A stretch of 48,564 bases of DNA, taken from the NCBI GenBank assembly GCA_017626295.1, contig JAGAJB010000008.1:1-48564 (forward strand), in the 5' to 3' direction. Shown here in pieces: positions 1 through 10,281 of this stretch. This DNA is from Clostridia bacterium (lineage in GTDB: Bacteria; Bacillota; Clostridia; Oscillospirales; Acutalibacteraceae). A program made the position numbers and the translations under genes. The notes below the pieces were generated by a model. That model did not search any database, was not told the origin of the DNA, and saw only the letters and a list, made by a program, of their open reading frames with translations. Positions within the stretch are counted from its first letter, which is position 1. Each line of letters begins with the position of its first letter.

Positions 1-390
1 ATGCTCAACGGGTGATACATCATCAATTCGCACAACAGAGCCATTGGCAACTCCCTTTACCGCATTTGCAAAATTATTATTTGCACGGCTTTTTTCTTTT
101 AATATTCCCGTATATGTGGCTTTTGCACTAGGGTACTGTTCGTCTGTGCTTTCTTCAGTAATTTCGGTTACTTTGTTTGCGGTTTGTTCTGCTTTAGCTT
201 GCAAAGTTGCATTTAAAAAATTGAAAACCGCTTTTGCCGAAGGATATTTTTCATCTGAATCCTTGTTATCTTCAACAGACTTTACTTTGTTTATAAGTAA
301 TTCACTTTTTTTGGTCAGAGCACTTACGAATCCCTTAATAGGCTCTATCAACTCGTCAAGTATCAACTGATACTTATCTTTTTCCGTCAC
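1..390 (-). CDS. Phage tail fibre/baseplate-like protein, N-terminal part (runs off window)
   Basis: The minus-strand frame is open from a GTG at 390 to the window edge, giving 130 residues with no stop. An in-frame TAA lies 12 bases before the GTG, so no upstream start is possible, and AAGGCGG supplies the ribosome binding site. The protein holds two copies of a Y-P-S-A-K-A motif (KYPSAKAV near residue 50 and QYPSAKAT near residue 90), a pattern seen in N-terminal parts of phage receptor-binding or baseplate proteins. It is the last structural gene visible in the late region and has its own copy of the late promoter just upstream. Host recognition is an inference from position and motif; the C-terminal part is not visible. 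Confidence 0.6.
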   Translation of the reverse strand, partial: MTEKDKYQLILDELIEPIKGFVSALTKKSELLINKVKSVEDNKDSDEKYPSAKAVFNFLNATLQAKAEQTANKVTEITEESTDEQYPSAKATYTGILKEKSRANNNFANAVKGVANGSVVRIDDVSPVEH

Positions 391-413
391 GTTTTCACCG
401 CCTTATAAACTCA

Positions 414-439
414 AAAGCCACCCCTTACGGAGTGGCTTT
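414..439 (-). terminator. Hairpin in the leader of the fibre-like gene (terminator-like)
   Basis: On the minus strand an 11-bp stem (AAAGCCACTCC with GGGGTGGCTTT, one G-T pair) closes on a GTAA loop and is followed by only four T. It lies between the promoter-like element at 452-489 and the GTG start at 390. It therefore sits in a 5' leader as well as downstream of the giant gene that ends at 491. It could end transcription from the giant gene, or attenuate transcription from the local promoter. Confidence 0.6.
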
Positions 440-451
440 CTTCTTTTACGG

Positions 452-489
452 TTTCATTATAGCACAGAAATTTGATTTTATATGCTTAT
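452..489 (-). promoter_or_regulatory. Putative phage late promoter, copy 2
   Basis: The minus strand reads ATAAGCATATAAA, then a variable stretch, then GTGCTATAATGAAA. TATAAT (461-456) is a perfect -10, but the -35 position has no TTGACA-like hexamer. The 38-bp block matches the block at 21703-21740 at 32 of 38 positions, and both begin within a few bases of the upstream gene's stop codon. The shared upstream box suggests a phage-specific activator. Confidence 0.65.
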
Positions 490-490
490 T

Positions 491-3400
491 TTATTCGTCG
501 GAATCGAGTTTATCCAAGGCTTTTGACATATTGGAATAGTATTTATAGTAACCGGTATTCCAAATCTCAGCCTTAATACGTTCTTTTTCTGTTGGCGAGG
601 TTGCAGACTTATACTCCTCTTTGAGAACCGAAACTTCCCAACCTTTAGCAGTTTTTTCCGCATCATCGTAAAGACCTGTGGCTTCAAGTTCGGAAATAAT
701 TCTCTGTTTTTCACTTTGTGAAGACTCAACATATAATGTTTTATATTTTTCTGTGGTATAACTAAGTTCCCATTTATAAAGCGTTTCATCCAAATCGTTG
801 TACAAATTTGTACCGTCAAGAAGTTCTTTGATTTCTTCCTGCTCGTACTCGGAAGCCTCAAGGTATAACGGTTTCCAATAACTTGTTACTTGATTACGGA
901 TATTTTCTTTTGCGGTTTCTTCAGTCTTACCGTTCTGAACCGCTGCGGAAACAATATCATCTATAACGGTCTGAACGGCGCCACCTGTTTCGATAGCGTT
1001 ATTAAGATCCTCGTAGGTATACAAACTATATGCTTTGTCGGTACTTCCTTCCTCACCGTCATCCATAAGTTTATTATACACCTTATCAACTGATTTACGG
1101 ATATTCTCATTTGAGAAGCCGTCTGCAGAAAGACCTTTAACGCACTGACCGTAAAGAGTAGCGTTACCGTCGCGCCGTGCTTCTGCAGCCTGAGTAACAC
1201 GTTCATCATATTCAACAAGTCCGTTGCGGATTGCAGAATTAACTTTTTCGGAATCGCTTTCGTATTCCTCTTTAAGAAGTTTTTCGTAGGCTTTGTAGTT
1301 ACCTTGTTTTATTGCGTTATACAGTTGTTCATCTGCAGCACCGAAAAACGTTTCTTCTACAAAGTTTTTCACTTTATTAAGGAATCCCTCTGAGAATTCA
1401 TCCTTCAGCGCTTTTTTGATACCTTCTCCGCTGGTGTCCTTTATATTCTTCTGTACAGATACTTTCTCACCTTCCTCATTTTCCTTTTGGAAACCGAAGA
1501 TACCGGCACAGACGTTATAAGCAGCACGAAAATCACGCATAACATTTTTAACGGGCAGTCCTAAAAAGGCAGCAAGCGCACCTGCAGTATCCTCAACTTT
1601 ACGGTAACTTGATTTTTTATCACTACCAAGAGAATTAACCGCGTTATAAAGGTCCTGCACCAAAGACATATCGGCACGTTCAATACTGTATCCGTTAAAT
1701 ATAGAAAGCACATCTTTTACCCAGGGTAATAATGTTAACGGATTAAGGTCATTAACTATGCCACCTGCAACTGAAGAAATGTATTTTTCAACAAGTGTTT
1801 TTTCTTCGTCATCATCACGCGCGGCGGTAACAAGTGTTTTCAATATATTATTAAAGATAACGGATGCAACAAAAGCACCGATATATCTTCCACCCTGTTT
1901 TTTATCACCGTGTTTTAAATTGGCGGCGGCATCAACTAGCATATTGAGGGCAGTTGTAGGCTCTGCCATAAATGCCATTGACATTTTAGCGCCTGTATCC
2001 TTAGAACGCATATACTCGGACTTTGAGAAAACAGAATCATAAACCTGTGTGAGTTCCACTACTTCAGCAAAACGTTCTCCGCTTTTCTTAAGAAGTTCTT
2101 CACCGCTGAGTTTATATTTATCCGCTGTCTCCGCTTTTACGGCATTCCACAAGTGACACCAGGTTATTTCGTCCATCTTCTCAGGAGCCTTCGATAGAAC
2201 ATCATCTCGGAAGGAACTATCTTTTAACAGTGCCGCTGCTTTATTTTTTGCACCTTTATATTCGCGTGAAAGCAACCATTCTTTTGTAGACTGGCCTATG
2301 GAGTTATCGAAGAAACCCATAGATTTAACACGCGCTATGGGTGCATACTTTATAAGTTCATCATAATCGCGCTTAGTAAACGTGGTTTTAGCGAAATATT
2401 TGGTATCAACCTCAGCAAGGGCGCGGGCTATGGCGGAAGGCTGCTGAATGGCTACCGATGCAGAGGCAAATACCGCACCTTTTTTAAATAAAGACAAGGC
2501 TTTATTCATAACGGTAGGTGTAGCAGAAGCGTGAACACCACCGTTTACATCCTTTATAAAGTTTTCAATATATGACACTGCACCTTTACCGCAAGCAGTT
2601 TCAATACGGGATTTTACAGAGGCAGGGCTACCGTTACTGCTCCTGCAGTTAAATACTCTTGTGAAATCATCAAGGGGGAGCGCGAAAGAGTGGAACATTG
2701 CCATTTGTTGCACGTGTTCAGCCCACATATCATCGAAATTACGAAGAAGAATGGGATTATTTGCATTTTCCTGTAAATCCTTCATAACCGAAGTACTGAG
2801 AACACTGCGAACTTCAGGCTCTTTCATAGTACCATCAAGGAACTCTCGGGCAACTTTAATCGGGAAATATTTATCCTCTACAAATTTATTCATATCATAA
2901 AGTTGACGTGTAATTTCGTTACCTTTAACCGCAAGCCCCTTTGCCAAATAATCGCGCATTTCGTTAGCGTATGCTTTCTGTTCCGCTGTAAGCGTTTCAG
3001 CGAATAAATCCAAATCACTTTCGGTAAGGTGATGAGTACCTGCATCGCGTTTACGCCATGCGCGTGTTTTAGCACCTTTGGAATTGCCCTTGCGGTCCTC
3101 TATAACCTTATAGGCATCCTCAAAAACGAAACCGCCTTTCATAGAATCAGTCTTTTCTCCGCGTTTGTGGCCTATAAGATGGGGAATGTACTGTTCACGT
3201 TGAGAAGCAACATAGAGCATCATAAGTTGCTGAATGCTGAATGTAAATGTATCACCGCTTTCAAGGGTAAGTTCCTTTTTGTCATCCGCCCAGGTATCTT
3301 TATGATATTTTCCACCGATAGAAAGGATCTTCTCGCGTGCTTCGGCAATATCAACCGCCCAGGTATCTTCACCTTTACGGATATTGTTCATAAGTTCCGA

Positions 3401-6400
3401 GAATGTTTCCGAGCCTATCATACGCCAGGCGTAAACAGGTTTTAAAAACTTCCATTTTTCAAGGTCAAATTTATCAGATGTTTTATTAAGTGCATCGGTT
3501 TTATAATATCTTTTTACCTTTGCCATACCCAGTTCACCGGATATTGCTTGCGCCGTTTCTTCAACACCCTCATTTTTAGACTCGATATGTAATTCGTTGC
3601 CTCTGATTACCCTCTGCGCAACTGCTTTAACAGTTTCATCAACCAATATAAGTTCTTCCAAGGTCATATCGCCTATACTCTTATGGCGTAACTGCGTATT
3701 TAATTGATGAATCAGGTTATGCACATATTCATCGTAAGCATTTTTCAAGAACTGATTATCAGGCTCACCGTCAACACCGTCTTTACCCTCGTTAAGTGCT
3801 GCATATAATGCTTCAACTTTATTAAGGTTATCACCCAACTTTGCCTGTGATGCTCTGTTAAGTGTTATTGAATAACACAAATCACGGACGGTATCAATAA
3901 GTTTAAGGGGAATGTGTCGGGATTTAGTACCGTGGGCGAGCATATCCGACAAACGCACCATTGTTGTTTCGATACTCTTTCGTGCTTTAGCCGCCTTTTC
4001 AGATTCTAACTTTTGCTTTATTTGCAACTTATAACGTGTTTTTTCTTCAAGGGCGGTACGCTCTATATCCTCAGCATATTTTTTCTTTAGTTCGCTTATC
4101 TTCTCGGCATTTTCGCTTTTCAAACGGGCTATACGGTCATATTCCGCTGACTTTATTTTACCGACCAAAGTATCCGCTTCGGGAACCGCTGCCAAATTAT
4201 TCATTATATCCGTTGCAATATATTTGGCCTGTGAATCATACTGATAATCGTCAAATAAACCGTATTCATATTCTGTAGCAGAGAACGCTTCCACAATTGC
4301 AAGGGGTTGTTCAACTGCCGGAGTATCGGAATCGAGGAGTTCCGGAACCGCTGCACAGAGTTCGGACCAGTCGCTATCGAGATAATCCGTTGAGTTTTCG
4401 GAGAAAGAAAAACCTTTACCAAAAGTTTTCTTATGAAAATTACCGTAAGAATCGTAATGATACTCAATTTCAGCACGCATTTCGGGGGATAAGTACCATT
4501 TATGTCCTTTTACTGCAGTTGTTAATTTCTGCCGTAACTCTTTCTTTTCTGCATTGAGGTCATCAAGAACACGGCTGCTGTCAAGCATCTTCTTTGCAAG
4601 ATTAAGCGTTAAATCCGCTGCGTACTCGTAGCCTTCACTTCCCGACATTGAGGAAAGAACACTGTATATTTCTCTGAGGTCGCTTTCTATTTCAGCAACA
4701 TTCATACTGCAGGGGTTGTCCTTTTTCAACTTCGCCGCGTATTTATGTATAACCTTACCTTCGGGAACAAAGCCTTTAGTCAAACTCAACTCGTGTTGCA
4801 AATCTTGTAAAACGTTTTTCAGTTCCGGGTTTTCATCTAACGTGCGCTGTGATTTTTGGGTGAGTTTGATGGAACGGCGGTTTTGTAAATTCTCGTTGAC
4901 TTTTTCACTAGAATTGCGTATAATATTATCGGAAACTGTATCACTACTCGCCTCGGGCGTATTGATAGCGGCTTGTTCAGCTATCGGAGTGACAAGGTTT
5001 CCTTTTTTTATGCCTACATAAGCCGTTTGCACAAATAAATCAAGATGTTTATCGGAAACAACAGCAGCTATTGTCATCTTCCCGTTTATGTTCTTGGACA
5101 TATTTATAACAGGTTTACCCATGTATTGTTTAGACGATAGAACAATACTTTCGGGGGCTTGTATAACAATAGGTATGTTTATTATATCATTTTCAGTTAT
5201 CGCTCTCTGGCCTCTTAAAGCCTCTGTTTTTTCGTTTCCGTGGTCTTTGAATATTTTTCGTATCTCATAGGCTGATAAAGAACAGTTAAATCCTTCAACG
5301 TTAATTCCGGTTTTTGATTCTATCAATGTTGCAAGTTCTGTAGGAACAGCACCAAAATATAGTTTTTTATTTAATCGTTCATCTTCTAAAGCTTCTTTTA
5401 TAAAACTTCTAAATTGATTATCGTTTTCATAAATAACTATTTTTTTACTGTTTCTCCAGTTCTCCATTTGTTTATCAGAATAACGCCTCAAAGAATACCT
5501 CACACCGTCCTTTGTGGCGGTGTTTTTTGTTTTGTCGGAAAGTGTTTCTTTCATACTCTTGGTAGCAGTATCGAGGGCGGATATAAATGAGGAATTTATA
5601 TCTTCAAGAACCGTTGTCTGACTGCGCAGGGCGTTCATTTCTTCGCTTGCGTGGAAGTGATTTATCATCTCTCGAAGTTCAGAAATCAAATCAGTTAAGA
5701 AACCTTTAATCTTTTGTGCAAGTGTTCTGTTCTCTGTAACAATATCCTTGACAAACTTTTCATTTGAGAAAACATCGAACATTGAATCCGCTGCCATCTC
5801 GGAATGAATAAGAGAAAGACCGTCCGCGGTTGTTTCATCCACGCCGTAAGTTTTAGCATATCGTTTTACCTGTTCAACGTAATTATAACCTTCGCTTTGC
5901 TTGAGGTAATTTATAATCTTTTCGGTAAGTTCTGCCGCTGCTTTCGGATTCCATTCTTCGATAATATGGAAACATTCGTGGCCGGCGGTACGAAGGTACA
6001 ATTTACCGTCCGCATCAAGAGATACCGCAACTTTATTTGTTCCGGCTATCTGCAGACCGTTAAGTGCGCCGTTATTATCATCCAAACTATCGAACACAAG
6101 GAAGGAAATGCCGTATTTTTTACCCAGCAAATCAAGAACTTTTAACTGCCCTTTTTGATTTTTGCTAAGATTACGGTTTTTATAAAGTTTATTGACACCC
6201 GACTCATACACCTTATTACTTCTGCCCGCATTAAAAACACCCTCGCGCCAGGATGCAGGAAGAGAATGTGCGAATGTATAGTATTTATCCACATCGTTAA
6301 ACGAGCCGATACCTTTAAGACCTGCGTTATAGTATTCATTAAACGCAGTTCTGAAATCGGTGCTTCGGTCAAGTTTCGGGTTATATAGAGAAAGTGCTGC

Positions 6401-9049
6401 TTTCGCCTTTTCGCTTGTTTCCATACTTGAGGCGAAATTATATGCCGCTGCAGTCAAGGGGTTATCAAATTTAACATTTTTAATATCAACTTCTTTTCCG
6501 TCCGCAATAACCGTTGCGCCCTTTTCGCTGACCGTACCTATACCCTCAATTTGGGTGTTTTCACCGCCGACGACAGCAGAAGCAACAGGAATTTGGGCGT
6601 TATTTAATGTTTTAACAGTATTGTCAATACCTTTTTCGGTACTTTTAACATTACTATTGTCATTACTTTCAGCTTTACTATCGTTGTTTACAGGTTTAAT
6701 AAATCTTTTTTCTATATCCTTATAAACATTCTCGACCTTTTGCTTTGCTTCAACAACCCACTGCGGTGTGTCTTCACCGTATGAATTATATTCTTTAATT
6801 GCCTTTTCCGCTGCCTTGCTGTTTAATGCTGCTTCTCTGTATTGGTCCAAAGTTTTACCGTCCACAATGCGCATATAACTGTCGGCAATATAAAGTGCTT
6901 TGCCTCTGCTTTCGCCTAACTCTTCAATGCGGTCGGCAATTGCAGTTCTATAGATGTTATCTGCTTCATCATTAACAGTGGCGGTGATTTCTTTTTCTAT
7001 GTTAGCAATAGATTTTTTCAAATCTTTAAGCCCTGTTTCTGTTTTGGTGTTATATAAAGAAACATTTAAACCGTAAGATTTCGCGGTATCTATTATCTTT
7101 TGTTTTTCAGATTCGGTTTGCGCTTCGTCAACTGCGCCGATAAGGTTAGCAACCTTTTTAGTTGAAGGTGCTTCGCCCCAAGGACCTGCAGAGCCAACAT
7201 CAATATCCTTTTCATTCATACCAAGTCCACGGGCTTGTTCCTGCAGAGCAGTAATCTCATCTTCGGTCATATTTTTAGCCGCTGTGTTGTATGCGGATTT
7301 TTGCGCACCTGCACCGATAGCAGTACCGCCACCGCCCATAAACAGACCTTGTAACGCACCGCTGAAACCTGCTTCGCCTACTTGTTTTATCATATCAACA
7401 CGTGCTTTGGAACGTGAATCGGTATCACTGTATCCTGCAGAACGATATGCTTGATATGCCTGAGCATAAGAACCGGCGCCACCGTTCACCAGATAATCTA
7501 CTATAAGATTCGCTGCTTCTGTATTAAGTTCCTCTGAGAAGTTTATACCTGCGGACTTCAAAACATTACCTACCGCTGTCTTAAGACCGTTTTTAGAAAA
7601 CAGGTTTTTGATACCTTTTTCTTTTAAAGCGTTGAAATTACCCAGTGAGATTTTCTCCCACAACATTTCATTTACGCCGGCAAGCAACCCTGTAAGTAAT
7701 GCCTGCTCTTTACTTCCGCCGTTAAGTGCTATTTCCTGGGCAGTGTCGCTCATAGCGGAGATACCTAAAACGCTACCGCCTACCCAACCGGAACCGCCGA
7801 AAGATGAAGCAAATACAGAATCACCTGCAGACATAGCAGTACTGTATAATTGGTCGAACCAGTCAATATTTGTTATTTTTCCGTTCCAGTCATAATTATC
7901 CATAACGGTCTGACGGGTGGTATTAACATAGTCATTCATCATAAAGTACGGCGAGTTAGGATTTATGGGTGCATCACCACCCTGTAATGCACTTTCAATG
8001 GTTTTAACGCTACCCATAAACTTACCCGCTGATGCAGGGATAGTAGTAAGGGAAGATAACACAGGATGCTCGGTTGCATCCTCTTTGAAACGCTCTTTTA
8101 CAGGGCGGTAATATTCTTCATCGGAGCGAATTCTGTTATATTCCACTAACTCCTGCCAATTATCGACACCTAAAGCCTCAAGTTCCTTGGCAATTTCAGT
8201 ACGTCGGGTACTGCCTTTATCAAGGTTATAGTTACCGCTTGTCCCGGATAACTGATTTACTAAAAGCATTACGTCGTCTTCAAGGCTCTCTTCCTCTTTG
8301 GTACGGTCAAGGGCAGTATATTCGTTAATGAGGCTTTTAACATTGTCGGGAAGCGCGTCTATCTGCTTGTATTTTCGGTTATTTTTCTCGTTATTTATAA
8401 GAGAAATATCGAAATCCACATTCTGATTATGTTCCTCGTTTGATACGCCCTTGGAGTATAAATTTGTATTAGAGTTCACTTCCTGTTGAGCACCCACAAA
8501 CTTCATAGCAAAGTTAGTAAAAGCATTTCCTTTTTTACTTTCTTTAAGACGTTCAATTTCAGTTTCGAGTTCATCATCAGTCATCGAAGAATATTTCTTT
8601 CTCTTCTCTTCCTGTTCGGTCCAATAGTTATATGATTCTTCGTTTTCCCACTGACCGAAATAATCTGACTTGCTTTTAAATGCATTTATAATATTTTTAG
8701 AATCAGTATCATATGCATCAAGGTACTTAATTAAATCATTATAATCCTGTTCCGCGTATTTATCTTTATTATGATTTAAAACAGAGCGTATGCGTTTTGC
8801 ACGTGTATTAAGTTCATCAGCGATATTCTGTTTATCACCATATAAAGAACGGGCGTTGCCATATTTTAAGGTATCATAATCTTTCGAGGCTTTACTTAAA
8901 AAGCCTCGAGAATCGGATATAAAAGATTTAATATAATTATCATCAACTGAAGAACTGTAGTATTCCCCTTTTAAATTTTCATAGGACTTCTTTTCTTCAT
9001 TGTTTTCGATATTATTTTTATATTTACGCTTTAAATCTTGATAACTCAT
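491..9049 (-). CDS. Giant polyvalent virion/ejected protein (metallopeptidase-like, PBECR-like nuclease, LPD38-like)
   Basis: This is a 2852-residue protein. I chose ATG 9049 because AAGGTG lies five bases upstream; a GTG two codons earlier lacks this spacing. From the N-terminus there are charged helical repeats, then a Gly/Ala-rich segment near residue 570 (GGGGTAIGAGA). A zinc-protease-like HECFH lies near residue 1025. A region near 1210-1370 contains HGNEKTEALRGQRAI and resembles the phage Barnase-EndoU-ColicinE5/D-RelE-like nucleases carried on polyvalent proteins. A coiled coil spans about 1640-1690, and a C-terminal part near 2355 (FMAEPTTALN) resembles LPD38. Very large multidomain proteins beside the tail genes of short-tailed phages are often packaged and ejected with the DNA. 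That role is inferred, and the domain names are from memory of the families. Confidence 0.75.
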   Translation of the reverse strand: MSYQDLKRKYKNNIENNEEKKSYENLKGEYYSSSVDDNYIKSFISDSRGFLSKASKDYDTLKYGNARSLYGDKQNIADELNTRAKRIRSVLNHNKDKYAEQDYNDLIKYLDAYDTDSKNIINAFKSKSDYFGQWENEESYNYWTEQEEKRKKYSSMTDDELETEIERLKESKKGNAFTNFAMKFVGAQQEVNSNTNLYSKGVSNEEHNQNVDFDISLINNEKNNRKYKQIDALPDNVKSLINEYTALDRTKEEESLEDDVMLLVNQLSGTSGNYNLDKGSTRRTEIAKELEALGVDNWQELVEYNRIRSDEEYYRPVKERFKEDATEHPVLSSLTTIPASAGKFMGSVKTIESALQGGDAPINPNSPYFMMNDYVNTTRQTVMDNYDWNGKITNIDWFDQLYSTAMSAGDSVFASSFGGSGWVGGSVLGISAMSDTAQEIALNGGSKEQALLTGLLAGVNEMLWEKISLGNFNALKEKGIKNLFSKNGLKTAVGNVLKSAGINFSEELNTEAANLIVDYLVNGGAGSYAQAYQAYRSAGYSDTDSRSKARVDMIKQVGEAGFSGALQGLFMGGGGTAIGAGAQKSAYNTAAKNMTEDEITALQEQARGLGMNEKDIDVGSAGPWGEAPSTKKVANLIGAVDEAQTESEKQKIIDTAKSYGLNVSLYNTKTETGLKDLKKSIANIEKEITATVNDEADNIYRTAIADRIEELGESRGKALYIADSYMRIVDGKTLDQYREAALNSKAAEKAIKEYNSYGEDTPQWVVEAKQKVENVYKDIEKRFIKPVNNDSKAESNDNSNVKSTEKGIDNTVKTLNNAQIPVASAVVGGENTQIEGIGTVSEKGATVIADGKEVDIKNVKFDNPLTAAAYNFASSMETSEKAKAALSLYNPKLDRSTDFRTAFNEYYNAGLKGIGSFNDVDKYYTFAHSLPASWREGVFNAGRSNKVYESGVNKLYKNRNLSKNQKGQLKVLDLLGKKYGISFLVFDSLDDNNGALNGLQIAGTNKVAVSLDADGKLYLRTAGHECFHIIEEWNPKAAAELTEKIINYLKQSEGYNYVEQVKRYAKTYGVDETTADGLSLIHSEMAADSMFDVFSNEKFVKDIVTENRTLAQKIKGFLTDLISELREMINHFHASEEMNALRSQTTVLEDINSSFISALDTATKSMKETLSDKTKNTATKDGVRYSLRRYSDKQMENWRNSKKIVIYENDNQFRSFIKEALEDERLNKKLYFGAVPTELATLIESKTGINVEGFNCSLSAYEIRKIFKDHGNEKTEALRGQRAITENDIINIPIVIQAPESIVLSSKQYMGKPVINMSKNINGKMTIAAVVSDKHLDLFVQTAYVGIKKGNLVTPIAEQAAINTPEASSDTVSDNIIRNSSEKVNENLQNRRSIKLTQKSQRTLDENPELKNVLQDLQHELSLTKGFVPEGKVIHKYAAKLKKDNPCSMNVAEIESDLREIYSVLSSMSGSEGYEYAADLTLNLAKKMLDSSRVLDDLNAEKKELRQKLTTAVKGHKWYLSPEMRAEIEYHYDSYGNFHKKTFGKGFSFSENSTDYLDSDWSELCAAVPELLDSDTPAVEQPLAIVEAFSATEYEYGLFDDYQYDSQAKYIATDIMNNLAAVPEADTLVGKIKSAEYDRIARLKSENAEKISELKKKYAEDIERTALEEKTRYKLQIKQKLESEKAAKARKSIETTMVRLSDMLAHGTKSRHIPLKLIDTVRDLCYSITLNRASQAKLGDNLNKVEALYAALNEGKDGVDGEPDNQFLKNAYDEYVHNLIHQLNTQLRHKSIGDMTLEELILVDETVKAVAQRVIRGNELHIESKNEGVEETAQAISGELGMAKVKRYYKTDALNKTSDKFDLEKWKFLKPVYAWRMIGSETFSELMNNIRKGEDTWAVDIAEAREKILSIGGKYHKDTWADDKKELTLESGDTFTFSIQQLMMLYVASQREQYIPHLIGHKRGEKTDSMKGGFVFEDAYKVIEDRKGNSKGAKTRAWRKRDAGTHHLTESDLDLFAETLTAEQKAYANEMRDYLAKGLAVKGNEITRQLYDMNKFVEDKYFPIKVAREFLDGTMKEPEVRSVLSTSVMKDLQENANNPILLRNFDDMWAEHVQQMAMFHSFALPLDDFTRVFNCRSSNGSPASVKSRIETACGKGAVSYIENFIKDVNGGVHASATPTVMNKALSLFKKGAVFASASVAIQQPSAIARALAEVDTKYFAKTTFTKRDYDELIKYAPIARVKSMGFFDNSIGQSTKEWLLSREYKGAKNKAAALLKDSSFRDDVLSKAPEKMDEITWCHLWNAVKAETADKYKLSGEELLKKSGERFAEVVELTQVYDSVFSKSEYMRSKDTGAKMSMAFMAEPTTALNMLVDAAANLKHGDKKQGGRYIGAFVASVIFNNILKTLVTAARDDDEEKTLVEKYISSVAGGIVNDLNPLTLLPWVKDVLSIFNGYSIERADMSLVQDLYNAVNSLGSDKKSSYRKVEDTAGALAAFLGLPVKNVMRDFRAAYNVCAGIFGFQKENEEGEKVSVQKNIKDTSGEGIKKALKDEFSEGFLNKVKNFVEETFFGAADEQLYNAIKQGNYKAYEKLLKEEYESDSEKVNSAIRNGLVEYDERVTQAAEARRDGNATLYGQCVKGLSADGFSNENIRKSVDKVYNKLMDDGEEGSTDKAYSLYTYEDLNNAIETGGAVQTVIDDIVSAAVQNGKTEETAKENIRNQVTSYWKPLYLEASEYEQEEIKELLDGTNLYNDLDETLYKWELSYTTEKYKTLYVESSQSEKQRIISELEATGLYDDAEKTAKGWEVSVLKEEYKSATSPTEKERIKAEIWNTGYYKYYSNMSKALDKLDSDE

Positions 9050-9061
9050 ATACACACCTTC

Positions 9062-10276
9062 TTATATACCGTAAAATTCCCACAACCACGCTACTTCCGC
9101 ATCACCTATACGGCCATCTTCATACCATTTAGCAATACCATCTTCGATAATAGATTTATTTGCAACATTGGGCGGAAAATAACGCGTAAACAAAGTAGTC
9201 TGGTCACTGTTTTTAGGAGTAATTTTATTAGCCTCTTCTTCCTGGGCTTTCACTGTTGAACTGCTTTTTGAATTAGAACTACCGCCGGAAGATGAACGGC
9301 TGCTACCGCCACCACTACTACTCTTTGCAGCAGCCTGCAGAGCGTATGTTTTCTCCCACTGTTCATCAGAAACTTTATCGCGCTCTTTCTGATACGCCAT
9401 CTGTTCATTATACTGACGAACCGACTCATTGAAATCGCGGTCATTTTCATAATTACCCAGAGCAACTTGGTATTTCTGCCATTCTTCATCTGACAAGTCG
9501 GCTTTCTTCTGATAGAGGTAGCCAAGTTGGTTATTATAATCACTTATTTCATCACGGTACTTTGCATACTCGGCATCATCCATCTGCTGAAGCAAGGCGA
9601 GTTTTTCCAAGTCACCTTCTTTTTCTGCTAAATAAATTTGGTACTTCCTGTCATAAAACTCAGGAAGTTTATTATTAAGTTCCGTTAAATATTGCTGATA
9701 TATCTGTTGTGCCGCTGCAGTACCGTAGGAAGAATTATAACCACCTGTAAGTGCTGCCGCTTGCGCAATAGTGTCATTCATAGCAAGTTTGCCGTTCTCA
9801 ACATACATATCTTTATACTGTTGGAATAAGGGATCTTCTTTTGCGTTATATGAAAATTTTTCACCATTAAGCACTTTATCCAACATAGCATCTATATTTG
9901 CGCTATGCTCAGATACGTATGCACCGGGCTTTTTGGACTCCCATTCCTTAAGGGCTTTTTCTGCCGCAGTTAACTCGGAACTTGCAGTATATGTAGGTCT
10001 TGTGGGCGTGGGCGTTGGTTTATACGTTGCAGCATTCGCTTTAGGGACGGTATTTGCACTATTTTTAGATGTTCCCGAAAGACTTCCCCAGGTATTTGTA
10101 CCTACAACACCGTCAACACTTAAACCGTTTTTCTTTTGATAATCCTTTACGGCCGCCTGGGTTTTGCTTCCGAACTGCCCATCCACATCCAGACTGTAAC
10201 CGTTGTTATTTAAATATTCCTGTAAGGTTTTTACATCTTTTCCCGATGAACCGTAACTAATTGTTGAATATGCCAT
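9062..10276 (-). CDS. Virion protein with N-terminal peptidoglycan-binding domain
   Basis: This 404-residue protein opens with a typical PG_binding_1 repeat at residues ~7-66 (GSSGKDVKTLQEYLNNNGY, then VDGQFGSKTQAAVKDYQ and VDGVVGTNTW). A Thr/Pro-rich linker (TPTPTRPTYT) follows, then Glu/Lys/Tyr-rich helical segments, a Gly/Ser run near residue 320 and a tryptophan-rich C-terminus. It lies between the DUF859 structural gene and the giant gene, 12 bases upstream of the latter's coding start, so it is probably co-translated. No catalytic domain of a lysin is visible, so a virion-borne wall-binding or internal role fits better than lysis. GGAAGGATG precedes the ATG. Confidence 0.7.
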   Translation of the reverse strand: MAYSTISYGSSGKDVKTLQEYLNNNGYSLDVDGQFGSKTQAAVKDYQKKNGLSVDGVVGTNTWGSLSGTSKNSANTVPKANAATYKPTPTPTRPTYTASSELTAAEKALKEWESKKPGAYVSEHSANIDAMLDKVLNGEKFSYNAKEDPLFQQYKDMYVENGKLAMNDTIAQAAALTGGYNSSYGTAAAQQIYQQYLTELNNKLPEFYDRKYQIYLAEKEGDLEKLALLQQMDDAEYAKYRDEISDYNNQLGYLYQKKADLSDEEWQKYQVALGNYENDRDFNESVRQYNEQMAYQKERDKVSDEQWEKTYALQAAAKSSSGGGSSRSSSGGSSNSKSSSTVKAQEEEANKITPKNSDQTTLFTRYFPPNVANKSIIEDGIAKWYEDGRIGDAEVAWLWEFYGI

Positions 10277-10281
10277 TCATA

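Noticed and set aside
44-370. Plus-strand ORF at the left edge
   Set aside because: The minus strand carries the fibre-like gene with YPSAKA repeats and a proper start; the plus frame is its complement.
9062-10276. Endolysin
   Set aside because: Only the peptidoglycan-binding repeat is present; no amidase, muramidase or peptidase domain is seen.
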